Notes: generated by a model not told the origin, from the letters alone. A stretch of 64,000 nucleotides of DNA from Thalassospira profundimaris (GCF_003326795.1 NZ_JPWI01000006.1:124001-188000), one strand, 5' to 3'; shown: positions 36,873-46,070, numbered from the stretch's first letter. Numbers and translations: made by a program.

Positions 36873-36902
36873 TTCGCAAATTCGTGCGAGATTTTCGCAA
36901 AA
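36873..36902. promoter_or_regulatory. Direct repeats upstream of the Lrp-type gene
   Basis: TTCGCAAAT at 36873-36881 and TTCGCAAAA at 36894-36902 are spaced 21 bases start to start (two helical turns), with a third looser copy TTCTGCAAAA from 36904. The arrangement fits cooperative binding of an Lrp-type oligomer at its own promoter. Confidence 0.35.
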
Positions 36903-36990
36903 ATTCTGCAAAAACGATTTTCTTTCGTTTGCGGCTTCGGTCATGTTTGTTTGCAGGGTGTTACATCATCACGAACCGGGAAATCGAAAC

Positions 36991-37428
36991 GTGGCGGAAC
37001 TCGATAAATTCGACTATCGCCTGCTGGAGCTGTTGCAGGAAAACAGCCGCATGACGGGCAATGAACTGGCAGACAAGGTTGGCCTTTCGTCGGCGGCCTG
37101 CCTGCGCCGTGTTCAGCGTTTGCGCGAAACCGGCGTGATCGAACGCGATGTTGCGGTGGTTTCCCCCAAGGTATTTGGCAAGCGCATGATGGTGATCGTG
37201 CTGTTGACCATGGAACGTGATCGCCCGGATCGTTACATACTGATGCGCGAGGAATTCGCCAAAATGCCCGAAGTGGTGCAGTGCCATCATGTGACCGGGG
37301 CACATGATTTTGTGTTGCGTATTCAGGTCAGTGACATGGAAGAATACAGCGCCTTTGTCGAGCGGGTGTTCCATGAACCCTATATCAAGCGATATGAAAG
37401 CCTTGCGGTGCTGGGATCGCTGAAATAG
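36991..37428 (+). CDS. Lrp/AsnC family transcriptional regulator
   Basis: A 145-residue regulator started at GTG 36991 (VAELDKFDYRLLELLQ), which gives the normal family length; an ATG at 36943 would add 16 residues lacking similarity. The HTH (MTGNELADKVGLSSAACLRRVQRL) and the RAM domain (VTGAHDFVLRIQVSDMEEY) are clear. It could be a local or global amino-acid-responsive regulator. No catabolic gene is directly next to it apart from the convergent polyamine genes and the divergent DUF1127 gene. Confidence 0.88.
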   Translation: MAELDKFDYRLLELLQENSRMTGNELADKVGLSSAACLRRVQRLRETGVIERDVAVVSPKVFGKRMMVIVLLTMERDRPDRYILMREEFAKMPEVVQCHHVTGAHDFVLRIQVSDMEEYSAFVERVFHEPYIKRYESLAVLGSLK

Positions 37429-37466
37429 CGATTTTGCGCGGGCAGATTGGCGCCCGGTCTGCCTGA

Positions 37467-37497
37467 CCTGATTGTTAGATTATATCTAACAATCAGG
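37467..37497. terminator. AT-rich perfect hairpin after the Lrp-type gene
   Basis: A perfect 14-bp inverted repeat (cctgattgttagat with atctaacaatcagg, 3-base loop), followed by cttattattcaattttt. It probably ends the plus-strand lrp transcript. Confidence 0.6.
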
Positions 37498-37534
37498 CTT
37501 ATTATTCAATTTTTCCTGTTAATCAAAACCAACA

Positions 37535-37562
37535 AAAATGGCGGACCGAAGCCCGCCATTTT
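37535..37562 (-). terminator. Terminator of the carboxyspermidine operon
   Basis: AAAATGGCGG pairs with CCGCCATTTT (10 bp); on the minus strand the stem runs into a T-rich tail, located about 55 bases after the dehydrogenase stop. Confidence 0.75.
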
Positions 37563-37616
37563 GCTGCAAATATAATTGTATGAGGATTTAACCCTCGTCC
37601 TTGGCCGCTATTGCGA

Positions 37617-38864
37617 TCAGGCTGCGGAGAAATCCAGTGCCCGGTCGCCATCGGCATCCTTGATGCGGGTCGGAAGACCCATGCCATTGAGCAGGTTCAG
37701 GAACGGCTTGGCCGGAAGTTCTTCGACATTGGCCATTTTCTTGACATCCCATTCGCCCGTGGCGATCAGCATGGCCGCCGCAACCGGCGGGACACCCGCG
37801 GTATAGGAAATACCCTGGCTTCCGACCTCGTTATAGGCGTCCTTGTGATCAGCCACGTTATAGATCAGGACTTCGGTTTCCTTGCCGTCCTTGGTCCCCT
37901 TGACCAGATCACCGATGCAGGTCTTGCCGGTATAGTCCGGTGCCAGCGAGCTCGGGTCCGGCAGGCAGGCCTTGACGACCTTGAGCGGGACGACTTCGAG
38001 GCCCTCGGCGGTGGTGACCGGCTGTTCGGACAGAAGGCCGATATTTTTCAGAACCGTGAAGACATTGACGTAATGGTCGCCAAAGCCCATCCAGAAACGA
38101 ACGTTGGGAACGTCAAGATTCTGGGACAGGGAATGGACCTCGTCATGGCCGGTCATGAAGGTCTGGCTTTCGCCAACAACCGGCATGTCCCAGATCTTCT
38201 TGATCTCGAACATCTTGTTCGATTTCCACTGGTTATCCTGCCAGGAATAGACCGTGCCGGTGAATTCGCGGAAGTTGATTTCCGGATCGAAGTTGGTGGC
38301 AAAATATTTGCCATGGCTGCCGGCATTGATGTCGATGATGTCAATCGAGTCAATCTTGTCGAAATAGTCTTCGACTGCCAGCTTGGCATAGGCATTCACC
38401 ACACCCGGATCAAAGCCGACGCCCAGAATGGCGGTGACGCCAGCAGCTTCGCATTCCGCACGGCGTTTCCATTCATAGTTTGCATACCATGGCGGGGTTT
38501 CGCAGATTTTGTCCTGCTCTTCATGGATGGCCGTATCGAGATAGGCGACACCTGCCTTGATGCAGGCCGACATGACCGGCATGTTGATAAAGGCAGACCC
38601 GACATTGATGACGATCTCGCAACCGGTTTTTTCGATCAGGGCGACAGTCGCGTCGACATTGGTTGCATCGAGTGCGTGACCTTCAAGAACGCCCGGGTTC
38701 TTGAGGTTTTTCTTTTCATGGATGCTGTCGATGATTGCCTGGCACTTCGCAGCCGTACGCGAAGCGATATGAATATCGCCAAGCACGTCGTTATGCTGCG
38801 CACATTTATGTGCCACTACCTGTGCGACGCCACCTGCGCCGATAATCAGAACATTCTTTTTCAT
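37617..38864 (-). CDS. Carboxy(nor)spermidine dehydrogenase (saccharopine dehydrogenase family)
   Basis: A 415-residue NADPH-type oxidoreductase started at ATG 38864. It begins with the Rossmann motif VLIIGAGGVAQVVAHKCAQ and has the family segments HIASRTAAKCQAI, GVGFDPGVVNAYAK and DINAGSHGKYFATNF. This enzyme condenses putrescine (or diaminopropane) with aspartate semialdehyde to carboxyspermidine (or carboxynorspermidine). It follows nspC by 76 bases, and the pair forms the alternative spermidine route that needs no S-adenosylmethionine decarboxylase. It acts in the cytosol. Confidence 0.92.
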   Translation of the reverse strand: MKKNVLIIGAGGVAQVVAHKCAQHNDVLGDIHIASRTAAKCQAIIDSIHEKKNLKNPGVLEGHALDATNVDATVALIEKTGCEIVINVGSAFINMPVMSACIKAGVAYLDTAIHEEQDKICETPPWYANYEWKRRAECEAAGVTAILGVGFDPGVVNAYAKLAVEDYFDKIDSIDIIDINAGSHGKYFATNFDPEINFREFTGTVYSWQDNQWKSNKMFEIKKIWDMPVVGESQTFMTGHDEVHSLSQNLDVPNVRFWMGFGDHYVNVFTVLKNIGLLSEQPVTTAEGLEVVPLKVVKACLPDPSSLAPDYTGKTCIGDLVKGTKDGKETEVLIYNVADHKDAYNEVGSQGISYTAGVPPVAAAMLIATGEWDVKKMANVEELPAKPFLNLLNGMGLPTRIKDADGDRALDFSAA

Positions 38865-38940
38865 GTCGGGCCAAAAACTCCCTTGCTTTGAGAGGTGGGG
38901 CACCCGTGCCCCGGTTCGCTATGAAAAGTGCGCTTTCGAT

Positions 38941-40038
38941 TTACGAAAGGCTCGATACGTAGTCATCAAAGGTGAACTCGCGAATAACGCGTTCAGTTCC
39001 GTCCAGTTCCCGGATCACGATGGACGGCATGCCGACCCCGTTAAACCAGTTCTTCTTGACCATGGTGTAACCGGCCGCATCCTGAATGGAGATACGGTCG
39101 CCAACCTTGATCTCGTTTTCGAAATCAAATTCCCCAAAGACGTCACCGGCAAGGCAGGACTTGCCGCAAATCATATAGTGATGATCGCCTTTATTGGGCA
39201 GCACCTTGGCATTTTCGCGATAGATCAGAAGATCAAGCATGTGGGCTTCGATCGAGCTGTCGACGATGGCAAGGTTCTTGCCGTTAAACAGGGTGTCGAG
39301 CACGGTGACTTCAAGGGTCGTGCTTTTGGTGATCGATGCTTCGCCCGGCTCCAGATAGACCTGCACGCCGAACTTTTCGGAGAAAGCCTTAAGGCGCGCG
39401 CAGAATTTATCGAGCGGGTAGTTTTCACCGGTGAAATGGATGCCGCCACCAAGGCTTACCCATTCCACACGCGACAGCAGGGAGCCGAATTTTTCCTCGA
39501 TATTGCCAAGCATCCGGTCAAACAGATCAAAGTCGGCATTTTCACAGTTATTGTGAATCATGAAGCCGGAAATCTGATCCATCACCGCTTCGACCTTGGT
39601 GACATCCCATTCGCCCAGACGCGAGAACGGGCGTGCCGGATCGGCAAGATCAAAGCTTGATGTCGATACCTGCGGATTCAGGCGAAGGCCGCGCACAATG
39701 CCCGATGCCTGCGCGCTGAAGCGGGTCAGCTGGCTGATCGAGTTGAAAATGATCTTGTCGGCATTTTCGATGACCTCGGCGATTTCGCCGTCGGAATAGG
39801 CCACGCTATAGGCATGGGTTTCCTTGCCGAACTTCTGACGCCCGAGTTTGACTTCGTGCAGCGACGAAGACGTGGTGCCATCCATATAGTCGGACATGAA
39901 ATCGAACACCGACCATGTGGCAAAGCATTTAAGTGCCAGAAGCGCCTTCGCACCGGAATGTTCGCGCACATAGGCGATCTTTTCCATGTTGCGCAGCAGC
40001 TTGGACTTATCAATGAGGTAATAGGGCGTCGCGGGCAT
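38941..40038 (-). CDS. nspC: Carboxy(nor)spermidine decarboxylase
   Basis: A 365-residue alanine-racemase-fold PLP enzyme. The PLP Lys37 is in ALLALKCFATWSVF; other NspC marks are VSLGGGIHFTGENYP, YLEPGEASITKSTTLEV and the inter-subunit MICGKSCLAGDVFGEFDF with its reactive Cys. It decarboxylates carboxyspermidine or carboxynorspermidine to the polyamine. It is the first structural gene of the two-gene operon; upstream lies a 617-bp non-coding region with a possible leader peptide. No second polyamine gene is nearby to tell spermidine from norspermidine. Confidence 0.94.
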   Translation of the reverse strand: MPATPYYLIDKSKLLRNMEKIAYVREHSGAKALLALKCFATWSVFDFMSDYMDGTTSSSLHEVKLGRQKFGKETHAYSVAYSDGEIAEVIENADKIIFNSISQLTRFSAQASGIVRGLRLNPQVSTSSFDLADPARPFSRLGEWDVTKVEAVMDQISGFMIHNNCENADFDLFDRMLGNIEEKFGSLLSRVEWVSLGGGIHFTGENYPLDKFCARLKAFSEKFGVQVYLEPGEASITKSTTLEVTVLDTLFNGKNLAIVDSSIEAHMLDLLIYRENAKVLPNKGDHHYMICGKSCLAGDVFGEFDFENEIKVGDRISIQDAAGYTMVKKNWFNGVGMPSIVIRELDGTERVIREFTFDDYVSSLS

Positions 40039-40655
40039 GGGCGGCTCTCTATAACGATGTCACGGGAAAAATACGGATGAAACGCGATCAGTGGCGCATT
40101 ACGCCAATTTCGGGTTTCGGGCAGTCACCAATATGGTGGAAATCAACAGATCAACTAGTGATCAGCAAGACGATGCGTGATCCAATAGACAGAGACAGAT
40201 AAACTGTGTTCATTCATCACTTCTTCTCCGTCTAAAAGTTGTTGCCAAAATCAGCCGGTGGGAAAACCCGTTTCGGGTCAACCGGACGGCTGCGCGTGAT
40301 TCTGCGTATCTTCCGCGACCCAATAGCAGCGGGGCGCATGGGGGTCAATACCGCATTGACCCCTATCTAATGCGATTTCGTCATTCCGCGCATGTTGTCG
40401 TTTCATGAAGCTTTACACGAACGTCCGTCGCATTGATTTCGATTTGTTATTCACCATCTGATATTTAAGGGCAAACGCACCGGTTAATGCGGACGTCCGG
40501 GCAACGAGCACGCCCCCAAAACCATGCCGATCCTGTGGCAAGTGTGACATCTAAACCACTGGTATTCAATGATCGGGAAATTTTGATGTCCCTTGTGGAT
40601 CAAATGTGGCGCACAGGCGTTGGGGCAGTAAGGATAAACTCAGACGGAGGGGGCC
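40039..40655. other. 617-bp gene-poor region upstream of nspC and the VOC gene
   Basis: This is a divergent intergenic region. Its nspC-proximal part carries the candidate leader peptide at 40155-40217. A short stem (acccgtttcgggt, 40267-40279) lies upstream of the leader. From about 40330 to 40640 I see only candidate promoter sequence for the VOC gene, and short frames there show no ribosome-binding site or protein-like composition that I can support. Confidence 0.5.
40155..40217 (-). CDS. Candidate 20-residue leader peptide upstream of nspC
   Basis: A short frame starts at ATG 40217, 6 bases after a GGAGAAGAAG Shine-Dalgarno-like stretch, and reads MNEHSLSVSVYWITHRLADH followed by TAG. 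It ends 116 bases before the nspC start codon. Polyamine biosynthetic operons in other bacteria are known to be controlled by leader peptides that sense polyamines through ribosome stalling (for example speFL in enterobacteria), so this position is suggestive. The sequence does not resemble SpeFL closely, and the call rests only on the strong ribosome-binding site and location. Confidence 0.4.
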   Translation of the reverse strand: MNEHSLSVSVYWITHRLADH

Positions 40656-41144
40656 ATGTCACCTGCAGCTGTCAGTGTCGACCATCTTGCGTTTCCAACC
40701 CGCGACCTTGAGGCAACCGACCATTTTTATTCGAAGGTCATGGCGGCCAGACTTGTTCATGCCGAAAGCGGATACAGCCCGTCATGGAAAAGCGATTACT
40801 TGCTGATTACCTATGCCTTGCCGGACGGCACGCGGATTTCGTTTTTTGACTGGCCTGCCGATACCGGGCCATATCCCGATGATCCGCACATGCCCGATGA
40901 TGTGTTCCATATCGGGCTGCGCTGTGCCGCGCCACGCGACGTGATTGCCTGGCAGAACCATCTGTTCCAGCACAAGGTCGTCTATCATAGCGAGGATGAC
41001 GGACAATCGCGCCGCCTGTTCATTCGCGACCCGAATGGTATCCGCTATGAGATCTTTGCGTCTGAAACGGCCAAATCGGGGCAGGAGCACGAAGGAAATG
41101 CGCGTTCCGTCATGGGTGAATGGCAAAGGATTTCAGGGAGCTGA
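40656..41144 (+). CDS. VOC (glyoxalase/bleomycin-resistance fold) family protein
   Basis: A 162-residue vicinal-oxygen-chelate protein with CGGAGGGGG ribosome-binding site. Possible metal ligands are His10 (VSVDHLAFPTRDLE), a His in DDVFHIGLRCA and the C-terminal Glu of DPNGIRYEIFAS, in the order seen in glyoxalase-fold dioxygenases, isomerases and resistance proteins. The substrate is unknown. It stands alone, convergent with the LacI-type gene. Confidence 0.82.
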   Translation: MSPAAVSVDHLAFPTRDLEATDHFYSKVMAARLVHAESGYSPSWKSDYLLITYALPDGTRISFFDWPADTGPYPDDPHMPDDVFHIGLRCAAPRDVIAWQNHLFQHKVVYHSEDDGQSRRLFIRDPNGIRYEIFASETAKSGQEHEGNARSVMGEWQRISGS

Positions 41145-41162
41145 TCAGAAACATCTGATCAG
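41141..41162. terminator. Short hairpin between VOC and lacI-type genes
   Basis: Two copies of the palindrome CTGATCAG (41141-41148 and 41155-41162), 6 bases apart, form an 8-bp stem that overlaps the VOC stop codon. There is no T-tract; it may serve as a weak shared terminator for the convergent genes. Confidence 0.4.
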
Positions 41163-41173
41163 GGTGCCCGCGA

Positions 41174-42208
41174 TCAGAGGGTTGGGCAGGGGCCGCTGCT
41201 TTGCCGGACAATCAGTTCGGTCGGAATGATGACCGGGCCGGTGTCGCGGGAGTCATGCAGGCCCTTTGATCCCAGACGATCCAGAAGCAGGGTGATGGCC
41301 TGTTCGCCCAATCGGCGGCGCGGCTGACGTACCGTGGTAATCGGCGGGTCATAGGCAGCCGCATGGGGGATGTCGTCAAAACCGACAACCGAGACGTCTT
41401 GCGGGATGCGCAATCCATATTCCTTTGCCGCGACAATCACGCCGATTGCCATGCCGTCACTTGCACAGGACACAGCCGTCGGACGGGTTTTCGGATCACC
41501 AAGCAGTGCGCGGCCTGCGGCAATTCCCGAATCAATCGAAAAATCGCCGCGATAAATCAGTGACGGATCATGGGCGATACCGGCGGCCTCAAGCGCGCGG
41601 CGATATCCGGTGACACGGTCAATGGTCAGGATATTGCCCGAAGGGCCACTGACATGGGCGATGCGCCGATGGCCCAGATCGGTCAGATGACGGTTGGCGA
41701 TAAAGGATGCCTCGTCATTATCAATGATCACGGTCGGCAGGGCACATCCCGGAATACGTTCGCAGGCAACAACAACCGGCGGGGTTGCATTGGCAGGCGC
41801 ATTGGCAAGCGACGCCGGAAGACGCCCGTTCAGCAGGATCATGGCGTCGGCCTGATTGCTGCGCAGATAGGCGGCATAGGTTGCTTCGCGTTCCGGATCG
41901 TTTTGAGTGTCACCGATCAGGACGTTATATCCTGCCTGGCTTGCGCCTTTTTCGATTCCCGACAGAATCGCCGAAAAGAACGGGTTTCCAATGTCAGGTA
42001 CCAGCAAAAGGATCATGCCTGAACGGTTCAGGCGCAGGTTCCTTGCCATGACATTGGCGGTATAGCCGGTGGCGGTGATTGCAGTTTGCACTTTTTCACG
42101 TGTGGTTTCGGAAACCACATCGGGTTTGTGCAGGGCCCGGCTGACAGTGGCGATAGACACTCCGGCATGACGGGCAACATCTTCAATCGTCGCGATTTTT
42201 TCACTCAT
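41174..42208 (-). CDS. LacI family transcriptional repressor
   Basis: A 344-residue regulator with the canonical N-terminal helix-turn-helix and hinge (ATIEDVARHAGVSIATVSRA, then LRLNRSGMILLLVPDIGNPFF) and a periplasmic-binding-protein-like sugar domain (GFDDIPHAAAYDPPITTVRQP). It is divergent from the sugar ABC operon; two LacI-type operators lie in the shared 176-bp region, so it is almost certainly the repressor of that operon, released by the sugar or a catabolic intermediate. Confidence 0.94.
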   Translation of the reverse strand: MSEKIATIEDVARHAGVSIATVSRALHKPDVVSETTREKVQTAITATGYTANVMARNLRLNRSGMILLLVPDIGNPFFSAILSGIEKGASQAGYNVLIGDTQNDPEREATYAAYLRSNQADAMILLNGRLPASLANAPANATPPVVVACERIPGCALPTVIIDNDEASFIANRHLTDLGHRRIAHVSGPSGNILTIDRVTGYRRALEAAGIAHDPSLIYRGDFSIDSGIAAGRALLGDPKTRPTAVSCASDGMAIGVIVAAKEYGLRIPQDVSVVGFDDIPHAAAYDPPITTVRQPRRRLGEQAITLLLDRLGSKGLHDSRDTGPVIIPTELIVRQSSGPCPTL

Positions 42209-42294
42209 GCTTCTTCCTACTCCGCCGGATAAACCCTGTCCAGCGGCATTCTATGCGTCATTGCAGGGGGTGATTTTGGTCACAATCAGTCAAA

Positions 42295-42308
42295 TGTAAA
42301 GGTTTACA
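42295..42308. promoter_or_regulatory. LacI-type operator 1
   Basis: Perfect palindrome TGTAAAGGTTTACA (16 bp if the flanking A/T pair is included), centred 84 bases before the ATPase start codon. Confidence 0.75.
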
Positions 42309-42315
42309 TTGAAAA

Positions 42316-42329
42316 TGAAAACGTTTACA
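42316..42329. promoter_or_regulatory. LacI-type operator 2
   Basis: TGAAAACGTTTACA with the central CG typical of LacI/PurR sites, 21 bases (two helical turns) from operator 1. The identical 14-mer occurs at 45011-45024. Confidence 0.75.
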
Positions 42330-42384
42330 CAGAGGGTAATCAAGAGCTGATCGCAAAAAATGCGACGCCAGGGAGGATATATTC

Positions 42385-43938
42385 ATGACGGATGCGGCCG
42401 TTCACGCCGTTAATGCCGATCTGCGGGCGCAAACACGCCTGTCGGGGCGGCAAATTTGCAAGTCATTCGGTTCTGCGCAGGTTCTTTTCGATGTTTCCAT
42501 CGATCTGAAAGCAGGCGAGGTTCATGCGCTGTTGGGAGAGAACGGCGCGGGTAAATCCACACTTGTAAAAATTCTGTCCGGTTATCATCAGCCAACAAGT
42601 GGCGCGCTGCTTCTTGATGACGCGCCGGTCGAATTTCATGACAGCGAAGTTGCTGAAAGTCATGGTGTGATCCTGATCCATCAGGAGCTTAACCTTGCCG
42701 AACAGCTGACCGTTGAAGAGAACATCTTCCTGGGGCGTGAAATCAAGCGCGGCTGGTTCCTTGACAAGACGACGATGCGCCTTGAAGCCAAGAAGCTTCT
42801 TGATCAGTTGCAATGTGATGTTGATCCGCGCACGCGCATCCGTGATCTTTCGGTTTCCGACCGCCAGATGGTTGAAATCGCCAAGGCGCTGTCAAAGAAA
42901 GCCGAGATTCTTATTCTTGATGAGCCGACGGCGGTTCTGACCGGGCGCGAGGTCGACATCCTGTTTGATCAGATCAAGCGCCTGCGCGATCAGGGTGTCG
43001 CGATCCTTTATATTTCCCACAAGCTTGATGAAATCAAAGCGATTGCTGATCGGGTCACGGTTCTGCGTGACGGACGGCACATCACTACCGAACCGGTTGC
43101 CGGTCTTGAAAAAGATGACATGGCGCGCTTGATGGTGGGGCGTGACATCAAGCAGATGTTTCCTGATCGTGCGCCGGGACATGCCGGTGATATCGCCCTT
43201 TCGGTGCGTAATCTGTCGGTTGACGGGCAAGTTCGCGATGCCAGTTTTGATCTGAGACGCGGCGAGGTTCTTGGCTTTGCCGGGATTGTCGGTGCGGGGC
43301 GCACGGCCCTGATGGAGGCGATCATTGGTCTGCGTGAACGCAGCGCCGGGACGATTGAGCGCAACGGTGCGCCGGTCACAATCAAGGATCTTCAGGACGC
43401 CAAAAATTGCGGAATTGCCTATCTGACCAAGGACCGCAAGGGCAGTGGGCTGCTTTTGAATATGGATATGCGGCCCAACCTGACTTTGCTGGCGCTTGAG
43501 AAATTCGGGCGTGTGATTATCGACCGCAAGGCCGAGGAAGCAGCACTTGAAGCCGCAATTGAGGCTTTTGATATTCGCGCAGCCGACCGCAAATCCAAGG
43601 TCGGCGATTTTTCCGGCGGGAACCAGCAGAAGCTTTTGCTGGCCAAGGTCATGGAAACCGACCCGGAGATCGTGATCATCGACGAGCCGACACGCGGCAT
43701 CGATATCGGCACCAAAAGCCAGATTTATCATTTCATCGGCGATCTGACCAATCGCGGAAAATCCGTCATCCTCCTGTCGTCTGAAATGCCGGAGATGCTT
43801 GGCCTGTCTGACCGTATTGCGGTCATGGCAGCCGGACGCATTACCGGCATTCTTGAAGGTAACGACCGCAATGAGCATGAAATCATGCGGCACGCGACAG
43901 GAATTTCAGGCAAGCAGGGAGTGTCTGTTCATGAATAG
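42385..43938 (+). CDS. Sugar ABC transporter ATP-binding protein (RbsA/XylG type, tandem domains)
   Basis: A 517-residue protein with two fused ATPase domains. The first has Walker [10 protein letters not shown] (51-59), an altered signature [15 protein letters not shown] and Walker [10 protein letters not shown]. The second has the usual degenerate Walker [10 protein letters not shown] and a good signature [14 protein letters not shown] with [12 protein letters not shown]. This is the CUT2 carbohydrate importer architecture. It begins a five-gene operon downstream of two LacI operators and overlaps the permease gene by 8 bp. Confidence 0.95.
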   Translation: MTDAAVHAVNADLRAQTRLSGRQICKSFGSAQVLFDVSIDLKAGEVHALLGENGAGKSTLVKILSGYHQPTSGALLLDDAPVEFHDSEVAESHGVILIHQELNLAEQLTVEENIFLGREIKRGWFLDKTTMRLEAKKLLDQLQCDVDPRTRIRDLSVSDRQMVEIAKALSKKAEILILDEPTAVLTGREVDILFDQIKRLRDQGVAILYISHKLDEIKAIADRVTVLRDGRHITTEPVAGLEKDDMARLMVGRDIKQMFPDRAPGHAGDIALSVRNLSVDGQVRDASFDLRRGEVLGFAGIVGAGRTALMEAIIGLRERSAGTIERNGAPVTIKDLQDAKNCGIAYLTKDRKGSGLLLNMDMRPNLTLLALEKFGRVIIDRKAEEAALEAAIEAFDIRAADRKSKVGDFSGGNQQKLLLAKVMETDPEIVIIDEPTRGIDIGTKSQIYHFIGDLTNRGKSVILLSSEMPEMLGLSDRIAVMAAGRITGILEGNDRNEHEIMRHATGISGKQGVSVHE

Positions 43939-44944
43939 CCTTGAGCGAACCGAAGCATCATCGTCAAGCCGGTTCCAAATCGATTTCAAGGCCCTGGGGC
44001 CGTTTCTGGCCCTTGTTGCCCTGTTTGTTTTGGGTGCAGCCATCAATGATGCGTTCCTCAGTGGTGGTAACCTTGCCAATATTTTCACCCGCGCGGCCTT
44101 TATCGGGATCATCGCCGTGGGTGCGACCTTTGTGATCACGGCAGGGGGAATTGATCTTTCGGTTGGTTCGATGGCGGCATTCATCTCGGGTGCGATGATT
44201 GTTGTAATGAATACGCTGGTCGCAACCCTTGGCGCGGGGATCGAGACGGTTCTGATTGGCGTGTTGCTGAGCGTGGTTTTGGGGGTTGCGGCGGGTGCCG
44301 TCAACGGACTGGTCAGCACCAAGGGCAAGATCGAAGCCTTTATCGTTACCCTTGGCACAATGGGGATTTACCGGTCGCTTGTGACCTATATGGCCGATGG
44401 CGGGACCCTGTCGCTTGATTTCGAAATGCGCGGTGTTTATCGCCCGGTTTATTATGGCGATGTACTGGGTATTCCGGTGCCGGTGATTGTGTTCTTTGCT
44501 GTGGCGGTCGCCGGTTATGTGTTGCTGAATATGACGCCGTTTGGCCGGAAATGCTTTGCCATCGGATCAAACGAGCAGGTTGCGCGCTATTCGGCGATCC
44601 ATGTCGACCGGGTCAAAACCCTGACCTATGTGATCCAGGGACTTTGTGTGTCGCTTGCCACCATCATCTATGTGCCGCGTCTTGGGTCGGCATCAAGTTC
44701 GACCGGTGTTCTGTGGGAACTTGAAGCGATTGCTGCGGTGATTATCGGCGGCACGATGCTTAAAGGCGGTTACGGCCGCATCTGGGGCACGGTTGTTGGC
44801 GCAATCATGCTGACCACCATTGGCAATATTCTGAATTTGACGGATGCGATCAGTAATTATCTGAACGGAGCGGTTCAGGGGCTGATCATTATCGTTGCCG
44901 TGTTCCTGCAACGCGGGGACTGGCGACGCAAAAAGAGCAAATAA
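43931..44944 (+). CDS. Sugar ABC transporter permease (RbsC type)
   Basis: A 337-residue inner-membrane permease started at ATG 43931 ([13 protein letters not shown]), overlapping the ATPase gene by 8 bp. About ten hydrophobic segments; RbsC-family marks are [21 protein letters not shown], the [20 protein letters not shown] region and the C-terminal [19 protein letters not shown]. It forms a homodimeric channel with the tandem ATPase. CUT2 family importers take up monosaccharides or polyols. Confidence 0.93.
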   Translation: MNSLERTEASSSSRFQIDFKALGPFLALVALFVLGAAINDAFLSGGNLANIFTRAAFIGIIAVGATFVITAGGIDLSVGSMAAFISGAMIVVMNTLVATLGAGIETVLIGVLLSVVLGVAAGAVNGLVSTKGKIEAFIVTLGTMGIYRSLVTYMADGGTLSLDFEMRGVYRPVYYGDVLGIPVPVIVFFAVAVAGYVLLNMTPFGRKCFAIGSNEQVARYSAIHVDRVKTLTYVIQGLCVSLATIIYVPRLGSASSSTGVLWELEAIAAVIIGGTMLKGGYGRIWGTVVGAIMLTTIGNILNLTDAISNYLNGAVQGLIIIVAVFLQRGDWRRKKSK

Positions 44945-45009
44945 CCGGCGATCAACGTCCGGGAAGAATGTGAAAACGCATCATTTTTTTTGATCAGGAG
45001 GAAGCGTTG

Positions 45010-45966
45010 ATGAAAACGTTTACAAAATATCTGGGGGCAGCTTGCGTGCTGGGTCTTGGCCTTGCATCCACGACTGCACTCGCAGCAGATAAAATCAAGA
45101 TCGGGGTTTCTATTCCTGCGGCGACGCATGGCTGGGCCGGTGGTCTGAACTGGCACGCCGAACAAGCTGAAAAGCGCATTGAGGCGACCTATCCGAATAT
45201 TGATGTCATCGTCGTCAGTGCAAATGGTGCATCCGAACAGGCCAACGACCTTGAAGATCTGGTGTCTGTGCAGAACATCGATGCGCTGGTGGTTCTGCCG
45301 TTTGAATCCGATCCGCTGACGATTCCGGTCCAGCAGGTCAAGGAAGCAGGCAAGTTTGTAACGGTTGTTGACCGCGGGCTTTCAATTCCGGGGATCGAGG
45401 ACGTTTATGTTGCCGGTAACAACCCGGAACTTGGCCGTGTGTCTGGCGAATATATCCGTGATCGTCTGAATGACGAGGGCAAGATCGTTGTCCTGCGCGG
45501 TATTCCGACCACCATTGACACCGAACGTGTGGATGCCTTCGTCGATACGCTTGATGGCTCCAAGATCGAAATCCTTGATATGAAGCACGCCAACTGGAAC
45601 CGCGATGACGGCTATGAAGTCATGCAGGACTTCCTGTCGCGCTTCCCGAAAATCGATGCAGTCTGGGCACAGGATGATGACATCGCCCTTGGTGTGATCG
45701 AGGCTGTCAAACAGGCTGATCGTACAGATGAAATGTTCATCGTCGGCGGTGCTGGCATGAAAGACATCATCAAGCGCGTGATGGATGGCGACAAACTGAC
45801 CCCGATTGATGTGCTTTATCCGCCGGCAATGATCGCAACCGCGATTGATATTACCGTGATGAAGTTTACCTCGAACGCGCCGGTCGAAGGCCGTTACATC
45901 CTTGGTGCGACTGTCGTGACCCAGGAAAACGCCGAGAACTTCTATTTCCCGGACAGCCCGTTCTAA
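45010..45966 (+). CDS. Sugar ABC transporter periplasmic binding protein
   Basis: A 318-residue protein with AGGAGGAA ribosome-binding site and ATG at 45010. Sec signal peptide with cleavage near ALA-AD; the mature part starts KIKIGVSIPAATHGWAGG, the Periplasmic_binding_4 type, followed by NIDALVVLPFESDPLTIPVQQ. Ligand is likely a monosaccharide or polyol; it cannot be named. Notably, its start codon lies inside a 14-mer identical to the LacI operator at 42316. A 12-bp hairpin follows the gene. Confidence 0.92.
   Translation: MKTFTKYLGAACVLGLGLASTTALAADKIKIGVSIPAATHGWAGGLNWHAEQAEKRIEATYPNIDVIVVSANGASEQANDLEDLVSVQNIDALVVLPFESDPLTIPVQQVKEAGKFVTVVDRGLSIPGIEDVYVAGNNPELGRVSGEYIRDRLNDEGKIVVLRGIPTTIDTERVDAFVDTLDGSKIEILDMKHANWNRDDGYEVMQDFLSRFPKIDAVWAQDDDIALGVIEAVKQADRTDEMFIVGGAGMKDIIKRVMDGDKLTPIDVLYPPAMIATAIDITVMKFTSNAPVEGRYILGATVVTQENAENFYFPDSPF
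45011..45024. promoter_or_regulatory. Operator-like 14-mer across the start codon of the binding-protein gene
   Basis: TGAAAACGTTTACA is identical to operator 2 at 42316-42329 and covers codons 1-5 of the gene. A half-site (TGAAAACG) also lies at 44971-44978. It may be a roadblock or looping operator; part of the match could come from the common MKTFT coding sequence. Confidence 0.5.
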
Positions 45967-45995
45967 TCAATATTTGATTGGGATCGGCAAACCTT

Positions 45996-46023
45996 GGTGT
46001 CGGGCGGAAGCCCGCCCGACACC
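45996..46023 (+). terminator. Hairpin after the sugar-binding-protein gene
   Basis: A perfect 12-bp stem (ggtgtcgggcgg with ccgcccgacacc, 4-base loop) lies between the binding-protein gene and the isomerase gene; a weak T-run (attttcc) follows. Likely attenuator or 3'-end stabiliser. Confidence 0.6.
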
Positions 46024-46070
46024 GCCATTTTCCTGAACTATCCATCCTATTGCAGTCAAAGAGGCCCGTG

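Noticed and set aside
36853..36990. Longer Lrp-type protein starting at TTG 36853 or ATG 36943
   Set aside because: The extra residues do not match the family and lie in the repeat-rich promoter; the GTG at 36991 gives the normal length.
37611..38891. 426-codon plus-strand frame opposite the carboxyspermidine dehydrogenase gene
   Set aside because: It is antisense to a gene with clear family motifs over its whole length, and its translation shows no recognisable motif; it results from the codon bias of the true gene.
40487..40711. Short plus-strand frame upstream of the VOC gene
   Set aside because: No ribosome-binding site; composition is not protein-like and it overlaps the VOC start in another frame.
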